A DNA stretch of 64,000 nucleotides from Branchinecta lynchi (Eukaryota; Arthropoda; Branchiopoda; Anostraca; Branchinectidae), in NCBI GenBank assembly GCA_023053575.1, contig JAKZAP010000005.1, positions 9,424,001 through 9,488,000 on the forward strand. The letters run 5' to 3'. A model generated the notes under the pieces. It made no database searches. It was given only the letters and a program-made list of their open reading frames with translations, and had not been told where the DNA came from. Positions 12,225 to 22,875 of the stretch are shown piece after piece (position 1 is the stretch's first letter; every line of letters begins with the position of its first letter). The translations under genes were made by a program, and so were the position numbers.

Positions 12225-12430
12225 CAAAGAAACGGCTTGTGTGGTGATGAGTGTGAAACACTTTTAGGTTGAACATATCGTGCATCTGATACGATATTCG
12301 AATTCAGCACAGAAAATTATCTTAAAACATGTATCGTATGAAGAAAACCATAGCTTTTAGAAAATCGATAATACCAGCCGAAAAATAAAACACTTTAAAT
12401 CACGAGCTTTTCCTTGAGACAGATTTCCAA
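12225..12430 (-). repeat. Repeat H, copy 3 (diverged)
   Basis: Shares the order 'tggtgatgagtgtgaaac-ctttt-ggttga', 'atctgatacgatattcga' and 'cagccgaaaaataaa' with the copy at 12490-12845, in the same orientation and directly beside it. Similarity fades at both ends. Confidence 0.6.
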
Positions 12431-12489
12431 TTTTTAATACAGAACGGTTTCCTTGTCTCTACAAATGGTTTAATCATTTGTGTTGCGAT

Positions 12490-12845
12490 TTATATGCGGT
12501 CAAATGATTGTGCTATTATATAATCGCCTTTCTTGTATGGTGATGAATCTGAAACGCTTTTGGTTGACTGTATCTTAAATCTGATGTGATATTCGAGTTC
12601 ATTAACATAAAACCACACCAGGAACATGTTTCCCGTGAAGTAAACAATAAGCCTTAAAAAAGTAGAAAATTTCAGCTGGAAAACAAAAATTAAAATAGAA
12701 AACATTAAAAAACACGAATTTTGCACCCCGCTAGGTTTCTCAACTTTTAATATGTTGTACAGTTTTTTTCTCTGCAAGATGGTATAAAAATCATTTCTGT
12801 TGCAATTTGTTTGCGGTCAAACCTTATATTGACTGTACTATTAGA
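12490..12845 (-). repeat. Repeat H, copy 2
   Basis: Reverse-orientation partner of 10080-10460. It includes 'tgatgtgatattcgagttca', 'aatttcagctggaaaac', 'tttctcaacttttaatatgt' and 'tttctgttgcaatttgttt'. It is non-coding. Confidence 0.75.
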
Positions 12846-13224
12846 GAAACTGGACAAATTTTCAAACGGGAAGGACGAATATAAAATAAAAGGTAAGAGG
12901 CCAGATCAGAGGGTGATTTTTTGTTTCACCTTAGATTGACAATTCTGCCGTCCACTGCTCCCTAGCATTCCCTGCAGGTAATCTTGTTCAAGGTTGGACC
13001 GGTATAAAATCCTTAGCCCACATTGGGGTAAGGTGTAGGCTTAGCTCTGAAGAAGAGTATCAGGTCTACTTACAATAGTGGTGGTAACAGTAGACCCCTT
13101 AAACCGTGTCGCTATTATTTCCGGCAGCTTATTACCGCGTTTTTGACTTTTCGTAATATACTTTAGGCATTCATGGGTCATAGAATAATGTCGGCTGGAT
13201 GACCAAGTAGTCGTCACAAATTCA

Positions 13225-13300
13225 GGATCGACTAAAAATGGGAACGTAACGGAATGCAATCGTGCCGGAGGAACAAGTACTAATGACGGGAACGCATGTT
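13225..13300 (+). mobile_element. Family E element, left-end fragment
   Basis: GGATCGACTAAAAATGGGAA matches the left terminal repeat of the family E elements at 35240 and 60686. Interior similarity stops after about 70 bp, just before the family A copy at 13315, so it is a truncated insertion. Confidence 0.5.
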
Positions 13301-13314
13301 TGTGGTCTCGTTTC

Positions 13315-14513
13315 TTTTTGGGATCCGAAAACGTAAGTGCAGGGATACCTATGACATCGCAAAAGTTGTCCGTCCGTCCGTCTGTAAGCACATTAACTCT
13401 CGAAGGGAATGAGGTATTTCGGAGATGGGCTGTGTATCCCTACATTTAGGGGTGGGGGAGGGGGTTCAAATTAAGGGACAAACAAAATACTTTTAAAGAG
13501 CTAATGTGATAGTCGATAATGGGTTAAGAAGACAGGTTGAGCACAATGGTGAAAACCATTTTCTTCCCGGACAACTAGTTCGTCCGGAATCTGGCAAAAC
13601 CGGAAAGTTGGTTAAAAGTGAAAGTTTCATTTGAAGTTCATTAAACGTTTGATTTAGGGGTAAAAAGGGTTTTTTAGGGGTTTTTTTCCGGCGAGAAAAC
13701 CGTTTTCTGGCCGGACAAAAAGACATGCTGAACACGGTGATGAAAACCATTTTCTTGCCGGACTAGTAGTTCGTCCGGGATCCGGCAAAAACTGGAAAGC
13801 TGGTTAAAAGTAAATGTTTCATTTGAAGTTGATTAAATGTTTGATTCAAGGGTAAGAAAACATGCTGAATATGGTGGTGAAAACCATTTTCTCGCCGGAC
13901 AACTAGTTCGCCTGGTCCAAAACCGGATAATATGTTAAAAGCAAAAGTTTTATCTGAAGTTGATTAGATGACAGATTTGGGGGTAAGAAGAAACGGTTGT
14001 AACCGGATTTTTTTTAAGTCAAAGTCTTATTTAAAGTTGATAAGATGTTCTTTATAGGGATATTATAAGGAGATACGCTGGACTTGTTTCTGAATTTTTT
14101 TTTTCTGGACTAGTAGTTCGCTCGGAATTCGGGTGAAACCAGAAATTTGGCAGAAGTAAAGCAGGAAGTTTCGGTCAGTACCGCCAAAATAGATACGGCT
14201 TATAGAGGTATATCTGAACTTGGTTCTCTCTGATGATTAGCCTGGCGAAGACAAGACCCGGTTGTCTGGATCAAATCGATTGTCACAAATCGACAAATTA
14301 ATTAATATATTTTTAGTTTATTTTAGTGAAGGTTTGATTAGTATATGATAGTAAATGTGTACTGGTTGCGTTTTTCAGGCACGTATGTGCTTTGTGTGTA
14401 ACCGGTCGTCAAGCCGGAATGTTTTTTTTTTAGTAAAGTTGTTGAATCCTAAAAAACAAAAAAACAAAAAATATTAGAGTTTTGGGATCCCATCAACACC
14501 TTTGGTCTTGTTT
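13315..14513 (+). mobile_element. Family A Helentron-like element, copy 3
   Basis: Left end TTTTTGGGATCCGAAAACG, then GTCCGTCCGTCTG microsatellite, then GTAGGGATGTAAA-type and GGGGTGGGGGAGGGGG segments, diverged tandem units, and right end GGGATCCCATCAACACC-TTTGGTCTTGTT. The interior is older than in copy 4. About 190 bp at 14279-14465, AT-rich with poly-T/poly-A runs, has no counterpart in other copies and appears to be a secondary insertion. Confidence 0.8.
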
Positions 14514-14901
14514 TAGTCTGTAGGCTGTGGCACGAGTTCTGCAGCATGCCTGCGCGCGACAAGGGACTGGGCCAATGTTATTTCGCACCAAAGGCTTCTG
14601 ATCGTTTGTACGGAAGATAAATAAGAAGCCGGGCGAGCACCAAAATCACACTACGAGTACCAGAAAACCAAAAAACTACGCCAGACCAAATTCTAGAAAG
14701 TGAAAAGCGCGTTTTGCAAAACTCGCGCAATAGAAAACCGTGAACTGCAAAACCCACAAGATATAAAATCAATGTAATTCAGAAACCGAGTCACGTAAGA
14801 ACTGGATTAAGACAAAATCCCAACTGATGGACGGCAAAGCTGTGACTGTCAGAAGACTTCAAACAGTCCTGTTTTTGCTTTCACGGTTTCGCATAATGCG
14901 G

Positions 14902-16381
14902 TTTTTTGGGATCCCAAAACGTAAGTGGAGGGATACCTATGACATCGCAAAAGTTGTCCGTCTGTCCGTCCGTCCGTCCGTCCGTCCGTCCGTCCGTCCG
15001 TCCGTCCGTCCGTCCGTCTGTCCGTCCGTCTGTAAGCACGATAACTCTCGAAGGGAATGAGATATTTTGATGAAACTTGGTGTGAGGGTTCGTTGGGTCG
15101 TCGGACCAGTCAAGTTCGTAGATGGGCTTTGTAGCTCTACATTTAGGGGTGGGGGAGGGGATTCAAATTAAGGGACAAACAAAATATTTTGAAACAGCTA
15201 ATGTGAGAGTCGATTATGGGGTAAGAAGACATGCTGAACACGATGGTGAAAACCATTTTGTCATCGGACAAGTAGTTCGCCCGGAATCCGGCAAAAACCG
15301 GAAAGTTTGTTGAAAGTAAAAGTTTTATTTGAAGTTGATTAGATGTTCGATTTAGGGGTAGGAAGACATGCTGAAGACGATGGTGAAAATTATTTTCTCG
15401 ACGGACAAGTATTTCGCCCGGAATCCGGCCCAAACCGGAAAGTTTGTTGAAAGTAAAAGTTTTATTTGAAATTGATTAGATGTTCGATTTAGGTGTAGGA
15501 AGACATGCTGAAGACAATGGTGAAAACTATTTTCTCGACGGACAAGTATTTCGCCCGGAATCCGGCCCAAACCGGAAAGTTTGTTGAAAGTAAAAGTTTT
15601 ATTTGAAGTTGATTAAATGTTCGATTTAGAGGTAGGAAGACATGCTGAAGACGATGGTGAAAACTATTTTCTCGACGGACAAGTATTTCGACCGGAATCC
15701 GGCCCAAACCGGAAAGTTTGTCAAAATTAAAAGTTTTATTTGGAGTTGATTAGATGTTCGATTTAGGGCAAGAAGACATGCTGAACACTTATGTGAAAAC
15801 AAGTTTCTACCCGGACATGTAGTTCGTCCGGAATCCGGCCAAAACCGGAAAACTGTTGGAAGTCAAAGTTTTATTTCTAGTTGATTAGATAAGCGATTTA
15901 GGGGTAAGAAGAGATGCTGAGTCCCTGTATGACAATCGTATTTTACCCGGACATATAGTTCGACCGGAATCCGGCTGGAATCGGAAAATTTGTTATAAGC
16001 TAAATTTCTATTTGATGTTGATTAGATGTTCATTACTGGGGAAAGAAGATACCCTGATTTCGTGCTTGAGCTTTCTTTTTTCGCCGGACAAGTAGTTCTG
16101 GAGTTCGGCCGGAACCGGGAAATTGGCAGAAGTGGCAGGAAGTTTTCGTCAAAACAGATATGACTTATAAAATAAACACATATATATAAACACACATGCT
16201 GAATCCAAATCCGAACTTGGTTTTCTCAGGTGATTAGCTATTTGGCCTTAATCTGTTTCTGAGTTTTAATTGTAAAAATGTTCAAGGAGTCTGGCGAAGA
16301 CTGGATCTGGCTAAGACAAGACCCAGTTGTCTGGATCAGATATTGAATTTTTGGGATCCCATCGAAACCTTTGGTCTTGTT
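14902..16381 (+). mobile_element. Family A Helentron-like element, copy 4 (reference copy)
   Basis: Best-preserved copy. Order: terminal palindrome TTTTGGGATCCCAAAA, CGTAAGTGGAGGGATACCTA, a long (GTCC)n tract at about 14957-15030, GGGGTGGGGGAGGGG, then tandem units of 137 bp (e.g. starts near 15271, 15408, 15545, 15682), a degenerate tail, a second GGGATCCC followed by ATCGAAACC, and the end TTTGGTCTTGTT. The repeat block, tetranucleotide microsatellite and subterminal inverted motif match what is known of Helentron-derived DINE-1/pearl elements. No protein is encoded. Confidence 0.85.
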
Positions 16382-16439
16382 GTAGTTCGCAGACATGGGA
16401 CGCAGTATTCCTATTCTACCAATCAAGAAATGTTCTCAT

Positions 16440-17076
16440 TTTGATTATTGAATAAATGTTCGATTTCGCGGTAAGAAGACTTGCTGAATACTTTTGCGAA
16501 AATCATATTCTACCCGGACAAGTAGTTCGTCCGGAATCCGGCCAAAACCGGAAAATTTGTTAAAAGTAAAAGTTTTATTTGTACTTGATTAGAAATCCGA
16601 TTAAGGGGTAAGAAGTGATGCTGAATCCGTATATGAGAATAATTTTTTACCCGGACATATAGTTCGCCCGGAATCCGGATGGAACCGGAAAATTTGTTAT
16701 AACTTGGTTATTTGAAGTTGATTAGATGTTCGATATTGGGGAAAGAAGATACGATGAGTTCGTTTTTTAGCTTTCTTTTTTCACCGGACAAGTAGTTCCT
16801 GAATTCAGTCGAAACCGGAAAATTGGCAGAAGTAGGCTTAAGGCAGGAAGTTTTCGTCGAAATAGATATGACTTCTAGGGGTAAACACACATGCTGAATC
16901 TATATCTGAGCTTGTTTTTCACAGATGATTAGCTATTTTGCCTTAATTTTTTTTCTGAATTTTGATCTTAAAAATGTTCAAGCAGTCTGGCGAAGCCTGG
17001 ACTGGCGAAGACAACACCCAATTGTCTAGATCAAATATTGGATTTTTGGGATCCCATCGAAACCTTTGGTCTTGTT
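16440..17076 (+). mobile_element. Family A element, 5'-truncated copy
   Basis: Begins within a repeat unit (aatgttcgatttcgcggtaag), carries two to three units and the degenerate tail, and ends GGGATCCCATCGAAACC-TTTGGTCTTGTT. It is about 60 bp downstream of copy 4 and may be a tandem or partial re-insertion. The microsatellite end is missing. Confidence 0.75.
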
Positions 17077-17629
17077 ACTCTATGCCGTTTCCCTTTTTTC
17101 GTAATCGCTGCAGTTTTTAGTACTTGTTCCTCGCGCCCTTCCGTTTAGTTCCCGTTTCGAAGTTGATCGCCATAAATCAAGCTATTTCAGTACCACCTTT
17201 ACATATGTGTTGAAAACCAGAATGAAACAAAATAAATTACCTATGGACAATTAAGACAGTCTTATTTATCGAATACCGTTTTGCAAAACAAGAGAAACGA
17301 GAATATAATTTCAACTTCAGCGCCGCTAGGTACCGCCACAATCGTGGCTGGACGGCTGGTAGATGCCCTACATCTAGGATATCTACTGTTATCACCCAAT
17401 ATATTTCACTCACGTCGGCTCATCCTTTCGAACTTAAAAATGCCACACCCCCCCTCAAACTCCCAGACCAAGGCTAAGTGCACTTCTAACACTTCTAGAT
17501 TTACTATCCGAATTTCATTTCATCCTAACTAATCCACCTGTTTATTCCGTACTCGTACCCCATAATTACTACTTCCAGGAACTATAGATGGCAAATCTAT
17601 GGTATGGAGTGGTACTTATATTTATTTCT
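17077..17629. other. Intronic, nothing recognised
   Basis: Only short open frames. A C-rich patch occurs near 17446-17455. No repeat with other parts of the window was noticed. Confidence 0.4.
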
Positions 17630-17995
17630 TCATGGATGCTTGGAGCTGTAAATCCAGATTATTCCGCAAGCCCTCTGTGAATACGAAAGAAGGTCCTCCT
17701 TTCTTATGTCGGAAGTGAACATCATTAGTTTGGTAATGATCCGGTATTGATGTAGTAATTCGCTCCGAGCGTTCTGTTTTGTAGTGCAGTCTCGTACTTT
17801 GATCTTAGTATGCAACACGCCTTGTAAAATATCCTCCGTTCGAATTGTCCTTTTGAAACCGATTGTTAGATTCTCTCTGTTTGTAGCGAACATAATGGCG
17901 GAACTAACTTGTTTCCACGTGTACGATCGCTCAAGGAGATATAGCTTTTCTCTAACAAGCATTGCAATATATTTCATCCTATGAGCCATGGTCAC
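17630..17995 (-). CDS. Unidentified 121-codon open frame
   Basis: ATG-initiated frame (MTMAHRMKYIAMLVREKLY...) ending in a stop at 17630. The peptide is of mixed composition with alternating charged and hydrophobic stretches and several Ile/Leu-rich segments. I do not recognise a domain. It lies inside the dpr intron on the same strand, in a region dense in repeats, so a transposon-derived fragment or a chance frame is as likely as a real gene. No splice-compatible neighbour was found. Confidence 0.2.
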   Translation of the reverse strand: MTMAHRMKYIAMLVREKLYLLERSYTWKQVSSAIMFATNRENLTIGFKRTIRTEDILQGVLHTKIKVRDCTTKQNARSELLHQYRIITKLMMFTSDIRKEDLLSYSQRACGIIWIYSSKHP

Positions 17996-18029
17996 TTATC
18001 TTACGATAATCTTCATACAGAAAGTGGTA

Positions 18030-18190
18030 GATGCGAGAGGTTGATATAAAGTCATATCAGCAAACGGAGAGGATGATATGTAGTCATATCAGCGTCCAGA
18101 TAGGATGATATGAAGTCATATCAGCCTCCAGAGATGATGATATTAAGTCATGTCAGCGAGGATGATATCAAGGCATGTATACCTCCAGAG
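18030..18190. repeat. Short tandem repeat, ~35-45 bp unit
   Basis: Four to five imperfect copies of a unit with consensus GGATGATATGAAGTCATATC followed by AGCCTCCAGA. The GATATGAAGTCATATC core is itself palindromic. The last units are eroded. Confidence 0.7.
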
Positions 18191-18604
18191 GTTTTGTTTA
18201 TGGTTAAACGTTGAGTTCATGGCCAATTGTTAAGTTCATACTCCGTCTTAAATTCGTACTCCGTTTTGTGTCTTCGTGATAGTGTGGTGGGTAACAGATA
18301 AAGTTCATTCATTGGTGGTTCTGTTCGAAAAAGTTCAAACAGTTAACACACCTCCATGTCGGTTGATATCAGAATAAAAACCAACAATCAACCTCGCTGC
18401 GCTCGACAGACACTTTTCATAACCTACCTCACCTTCGGCTCAGATAGGTTAATTTCAATTACCGTCTCGGTGCTATTTTCCGATATAAACGGAAGTCTTA
18501 TAATATTTAGGAAGTTAACCTTTAATATTGGAAGCATTGATGAGTCGTTATTTTGCGAAAAGCTTGGGGAGGGAAGCCTTAGTCACCACCCTCGCACTCT
18601 AAGA

Positions 18605-18822
18605 TGCGAATCTAAAGTAAACTAATTTTTGGAGTGAATGGAAGGGGAATGGATGAAGAATGGATGTGTGGTGTAATGCGGAATAACTGTATTGGAAATA
18701 TAAAATAGCTGGCGAGGTTCCTCGGGGGAGTTTCATATTTTTTTAGTGTGGTGTTGTTTTTTTGTTCTATATGTATTTACCATGGCCGTTGGTTCTTAGC
18801 GCAAATAAAATCTTATCTCTAA
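18605..18822 (+). mobile_element. LINE 3' end fragment (same family as 23320 and 55800)
   Basis: GATGAAGAATGGATGTGTGG, AGCTGGCGAGGTTCCTCGGG and the terminal TTAGCGCAAATAAAATCTTA correspond to the 3' ends of the LINE remnants at 56760-56966 and about 24720-24945. Only the extreme C-terminal and 3' UTR part is present, typical of 5'-truncated non-LTR retrotransposition. Confidence 0.65.
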
Positions 18823-19081
18823 TTAACACGAAAACTTAAATCCGAAAATTATTCCATGAAGAATATATAGACATAACAGGCCACTGTTTCGGGTTTGCTC
18901 AATGCCCTTCGTCCACTTGTCCGTGATCTGCGTGGACAAGGTAGACTACGTGACCAACGTCGGCAGACGATCATATGAATATAAGGTTTGAAGCCAAGCT
19001 GGCCATTCATTACGAAAGAAATAGAGAAACTGTGATTTTTGTGATTTTGTGTTGGATTTTATGATTTAGTTGTTTGTTGTT

Positions 19082-19127
19082 TTCGCTGAGGACGGTTTGC
19101 CGGAAGTGCAACCGAAAATATCCGAAT
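19082..19127 (+). ncRNA. Hammerhead-like motif, third type, copy 1
   Basis: CTGAGGA (19086-19092) is followed by a hairpin at 19093-19113 (GGUU-GC arms pairing with GC-AACC, loop CGGAAGU) and GAAA at 19114. AUAUC and CGAA then follow, and CGAA pairs with UUCG just before the core. A second copy with CTGAAGA is at 59030-59076. Departures from the canonical core are a C opposite C at the base of stem II and one extra A after GAAA, so activity is doubtful. The layout resembles minimal Penelope-type hammerheads. Confidence 0.3.
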
Positions 19128-19129
19128 TT

Positions 19130-19940
19130 ATATTTATCCCTCCCACATCATCCTAGAGGGATAATTAGCTGATAAAAAAAAACCCGAAAATCACAGTTTT
19201 TCTATTTCTGACGTCATATGAGCTGGTCAGTCGTCTGGGGGAGTCCTGGAAATCTTGTGCACGTCAAAGTTCGAGACGAGAGTCAAGAACAAGACGAAAC
19301 TTGGTGGGCGGACGACCCCTAGCCTTAGATTTATCATTTGCAGTCCTGCGGTAGATCCGGCCACTTCCGGTCACTCCGACTGACCGCGGAAGGTTAGAAA
19401 CCAAGAAAGATGTCGGTTAAGCTAGCAAGAATGAGGTTAACCAGAGTAATGAAAGACGGAGCGCGAGCAAAGTTATTCTCCTTAACGTGGGATGTGTTCC
19501 GGTGCAATAGAATAAGTTGATTTGTATTTGGTGTTGTGTAGCAAAAAGCTACTTATAACCTATTATTAAATTTTTCATTTAAATATGGGAGCTTTATTAC
19601 TAGAATAAAAGACAACATAACCTAGCCTAGAGAGCGAAATTTAATCGAAAAAGGAAACATCAGAAAGCGATCAAAATAAAAGCATCTCCGACCAATATTT
19701 TCCTAACTGAGCCACTTTGAATTTCTTACATTAAGCGTTCCTGACACTTTGAACTTGAGAATTAGGGATTTGAATTATTTGTTTGTCTTATTTTGTCATT
19801 TGTGTATCTTATGTGGAAGCTTGATGTAAGGATAAAAAGCTTTCTAACATACTTGGACTGACAGTAAAGCAAGAGAGAACCAAAGCTGTTACTTCACTTA
19901 TCACGCATCTGGATAATCACATCAGACGAGTCCTTTTGAA
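19130..19940. other. Intronic, weak inverted repeat only
   Basis: GAAATAGAGAAACTGTGATT (from 19018) is mirrored by AATCACAGTTTTTCTATTTC (about 19189-19208), suggesting the arms of a small element enclosing the hammerhead-like motif. The remainder to 19940 shows nothing recognisable. Confidence 0.4.
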
Positions 19941-19994
19941 CTATGAAATTTCCCTACACTGCCGTGTTTGCTGTGGGGATGGATCCCTTCCTAC

Positions 19995-20129
19995 CTTATC
20001 TATTATGCATGTCAGCGTTATTGAGCTCCCGGCATCAACGTGGTAGTCGGGCCCCTCTGCTATTGCCGCCTTGGGGGCAACGACGTCCAAATGAACGAAT
20101 TGGGAGATGATTCCGTTCCCAGTGGTGAT
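19995..20129 (-). CDS. dpr: dpr-family Ig protein, exon linking Ig1 to Ig2 first half
   Basis: Exactly 45 codons in phase 0, between acceptor gttctttgcag (20140-20130) and donor AAG|GTAGGA. The peptide ITTGNGIISQFVHLDVVAPK is the end of Ig1 and the interdomain linker. DYHVDAGSSITLTCIIDK is the A'-B region of Ig2 with its first cysteine. The GIIS-x-FV-x-L-x-VV linker followed by a 'G(S/T)xxLxC' strand is characteristic of the dpr family. Spliced to YECQ upstream and to SPIAQQ downstream, it makes an uninterrupted two-Ig ectodomain. I cannot decide which dpr paralogue it is. Confidence 0.93.
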
Positions 20130-20599
20130 CTGCAAAGAACGGCAAACTGAAGACTAAACAAAAAAAGGACACCTGGTTTTTCATTCTGCAAATAAATCCG
20201 TTTCTGTGCCTTTTCCCGAGGAATTTTCCTGACTGGCCCGTAATGCCGTCGGGCATTAGCAGCTCTGCAGATAAAAGCGACATGATTGTCTTTGAATCAA
20301 TTAGCTTCCGTTGCTTCCCTAGTCGGCTTGATCGTATCAACAATGAGATAAGCCGGAAATGACAGAAAAAGACACAGAAACACCAGATCACTCGATAAAG
20401 AACCTATTATGAAAAATGTTGTTGAAACTTTTCTAGGTCAACTGAGCAGGAAGGCATAATCTGTATTTTGCGATTTTCTAACGGTTTCTCTCTCCAACCG
20501 CCAATCTCAGGTCGATTTCACGTAACACTCATGTGTTCCATTTATATTGCTCCATGGCCAGATTGGGCGAGAATAACTTTTTGTATTCATTCTCCACTA

Positions 20600-20765
20600 T
20601 ACACTGTAAAAAGTATCTCCGAGTAAGGACAACAGTTAACTGCAGCAGTTCCTACTGGGATTAATCTTATCTCTTTTGGCATAAGATTAACGGAATTTAA
20701 GATTGTCTTTTCATAGACATGCTTAATCCCAGTAGTAAATACGGAATTTTTTTTTTTACAGTGTA
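20600..20765. mobile_element. CACTGTAAAAA MITE with TA target duplication, copy 1
   Basis: Terminal inverted repeats CACTGTAAAAA / TTTTTACAGTG flanked on both sides by TA. The interior has mirrored GGGATTAATCTTAT and AAGCATGTC/GCTTAATCCCAGTAG words. A second copy with the same ends and the same AATCCCAGTAG core is at 54072-54241. Size and TA duplication fit a Tc1/mariner-type non-autonomous element. Confidence 0.75.
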
Positions 20766-21381
20766 GGCCTAAGTGGATTGACAGTATGTGGCTCTGTCTT
20801 CCTTCCTTGAGCTTCTGGGCCCCGTCGTCAAGCTATGAACCCCTCCTGCCTGAACCAAATGACAATACTGATTTTCTCCTCTCAAATGCAAATTCTGAAC
20901 TTCTATGGATCTTAACGCCTTTCCCGTGTCATTCCCAGGCCTCACTCAGTGGTAAAGAATCCAATTCTCGATTCCAAAAAGGGGGAAATTGGGTTTTCAT
21001 TTTACTGTGAGATAAGCTTTTCCTCCGGCCAATTTGGGCTGTTTCCTTCTGCGAGGAGTCATTAGGCTCCCATCGGCCCCTATATCTTGATCAGCAGAAG
21101 TTTCCGACCTTTCCAGATTTCTATTAGAAGGAGAGATTTCCACGCGATAAGCAGAAAAAAAGATAAATTGTGGACACCTTTCGTGTATTGAATTGGCTGG
21201 AGATAGAATTTCCCCTGGAACTAAAAGGAGCTGGAGGAAATGAGATCCTAGAAATGGAGAGGTTTAGTCATCCAGTGCGTTTTTTCCTGACATTTGTGTA
21301 CGAAGAGTTTGATTTGTGATAGGTCACAGATCCGCAGTACTTGAAACGAGTGATGAAAACAAAATCCCGTTTATCATTTAA

Positions 21382-21450
21382 GTAAGTAAGTAAGTAATTT
21401 CTAACACACCATTTTGAAAAAGCGGAGTAAATGAAAGAAAAGAAAATAAA
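21382..21450 (-). mobile_element. LINE family C 3' end, short fragment
   Basis: (AAGT)n followed by CACCATTTTGAAAAAGCGGA and GTAAATGAAAGAAAAG matches, in reverse, the 3' end of the family C LINE at 53560-53631 (CTTTCTGAAAACGGCGGG, (TTAC)n tail). Only the terminal ~70 bp is present. It directly abuts the family A element at 21456. Confidence 0.6.
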
Positions 21451-21455
21451 AGTGC

Positions 21456-22875
21456 TTTTTGGGATCCCAAAACGTAAGTGGCGGGATACCTATGACTTCG
21501 CAAAAGTTGTCCGTCCGTCCGTCTGTCCGTCTATGCGCAGTATAGCTCTCGAAGGGAATGAGATATTTTGATGAAACTCGGTGTGAGGATTCTTTGAGTC
21601 AAGAGAAAGATCAAGCTCGTAGATGGGCTCTGTAGCTCTGCATTTAGGGGTGGGGGAGGGGATATAAATTAAGGGGCAAATGAAATATTTTTAAACAGAT
21701 ACTGTGATAGTTGATTATGGGGTAAGAAGACATGCAGAACACGATGGTGAAAACCATTTTGTCAGCAGAGAAGTAGTTCGCCCGGAATCCGGCCAAAACC
21801 GAAAAGTTTGTTAAAAGTAAAAGTTTTATTTGAAGTTCACTAGATATTCGATTAAGGGGTAAGAAGAAATACTGGACACGATGGTGAAGACCATTTTTGC
21901 GCCGGAGAAGTAGTTAGCCCGGAATCCGGCCAAAACCGGAAAGTCTGTTAAAAGTAAAAGTTTTATTTGAAGTTGATTAGATGTTCGATTTAGGGGTAGG
22001 AGGACATGCTGAAAATGATGGTGAATACCATTTTATCGACGGACAACTAGTTCGCCCAGAATCCGGCTAAAACCGGAAAGTTTGTTAAAAGTAAAAGTTT
22101 TATTTGTAGTTCATTAGATGTTCGATTTAGGGGTAAGAAGACATGCTGAACACTTGTGTAAAAACAATTTTCTACCCAGGTAAGTTGTTCGCCCGGAATC
22201 CGGCCAAAATCCGGAAAAAGTTAAAGTTTTATTTTTAGTTGATTAGATATCCGAAGAGATGCTGAATTCCTGTATGAAAATCATTTTTTAACCCGGACAT
22301 ATAGTTCGACCGGAATCCGATTGGAGCCGGAAAATTTATTATCAGTTAAATTTTTATCTCAAGTTAATTAGATGTTCAATATCGGGGAGAAAATTTATTT
22401 TTATTTATTTATTTTATTTTAAATAAGGCCACATGGGCCACAATATAACAAAAACACACTAAACAAACAAACAAATGTAAATACCAGATCACTTACGTGA
22501 CTCCTGTCAAAAGCCCCGCATACAACTCACGAGTCCACGCAAGCCAAACAGGCAGAGAAAGCCGCATCTGAGGCCCACAAAGGATCCTAAGAAGTGGGCT
22601 AGGCGAAAAGATACGCTGAGTTTGTTTTCGAGCTTTCTTTTTTCGCCGGACAAGTAGTTTCGAAATTCGGCCAAAACCGGGAAATTGTCAGGAAATTTTC
22701 GTCAAACAGATATGAATTATAGGGGTAAACACACATGCTGAATCCATATCTGAACTTGGTTTTCTCAGACGATTAGCTATTTGGCCTTAATCTATTTCTG
22801 AATTTTAATAGTAAAAATGTTCAAGGAGTCTGGCGAAGACTGGATCTGGCAACGGGAAGATCCAATTGTCTGGGA
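21456..22875 (+). mobile_element. Family A Helentron-like element, copy interrupted by an insertion
   Basis: Left palindrome GGGATCCCAAAACG, GTCCGTCCGTCTGTCCGTC microsatellite, GGGGTGGGGGAGGGG, about six tandem units, then a ~215-bp insertion (22389-22605), then the degenerate tail up to AATTGTCTGGGA. The final GGGATCCCATCG...GGTCTTGTT is missing. The copy passes directly into the G-rich part of a family B element. Confidence 0.8.
22389..22605 (-). mobile_element. Retroposon fragment inserted in family A copy
   Basis: Starts with TTTATTTTTATTTATTTATT, then AAATAAGGCCACATGGGCCA. It splits the family A sequence 'ggggaaagaagatacg' between GGGGAGAAAA and CGAAAAGATACG, so the flanking GAAAA is a likely short target duplication. 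The A/T-rich start read from the other strand is a poly-A-like tail, suggesting an inverted LINE/SINE 3' end. Confidence 0.55.

Larger units (their letters stand above)
6692..19994 (-). other. dpr intron splitting Ig2 (~13.3 kb)
   Basis: Phase-0 intron from donor AAG|GTAGGA (19994) to acceptor TTCCAG (6692). Its position inside Ig2, just after the B-strand cysteine, fits the dpr family's split Ig exons as I recall them. It is filled by five family A elements, three copies of the H repeat, a decayed ORF1-like frame, a LINE 3' end and an unidentified 121-codon open frame. Confidence 0.85.

Noticed and set aside
14957..15030. (GTCC)n tract considered as an independent microsatellite or regulatory repeat
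   Set aside because: The same tetranucleotide tract occurs at the same place in other family A copies, so it is part of the element.
15143..15707. Series of minus-strand frames (MGRIPGEILVRRENNFHH...) repeated every 137 bp
   Set aside because: They are the family A tandem unit read in one frame; similar frames arise in every copy, with no independent evidence of translation.
15271..15900. Regularly spaced repeats considered as a CRISPR array
   Set aside because: The repeats are contiguous 137-bp tandem units without unique spacers, in a eukaryotic intron.
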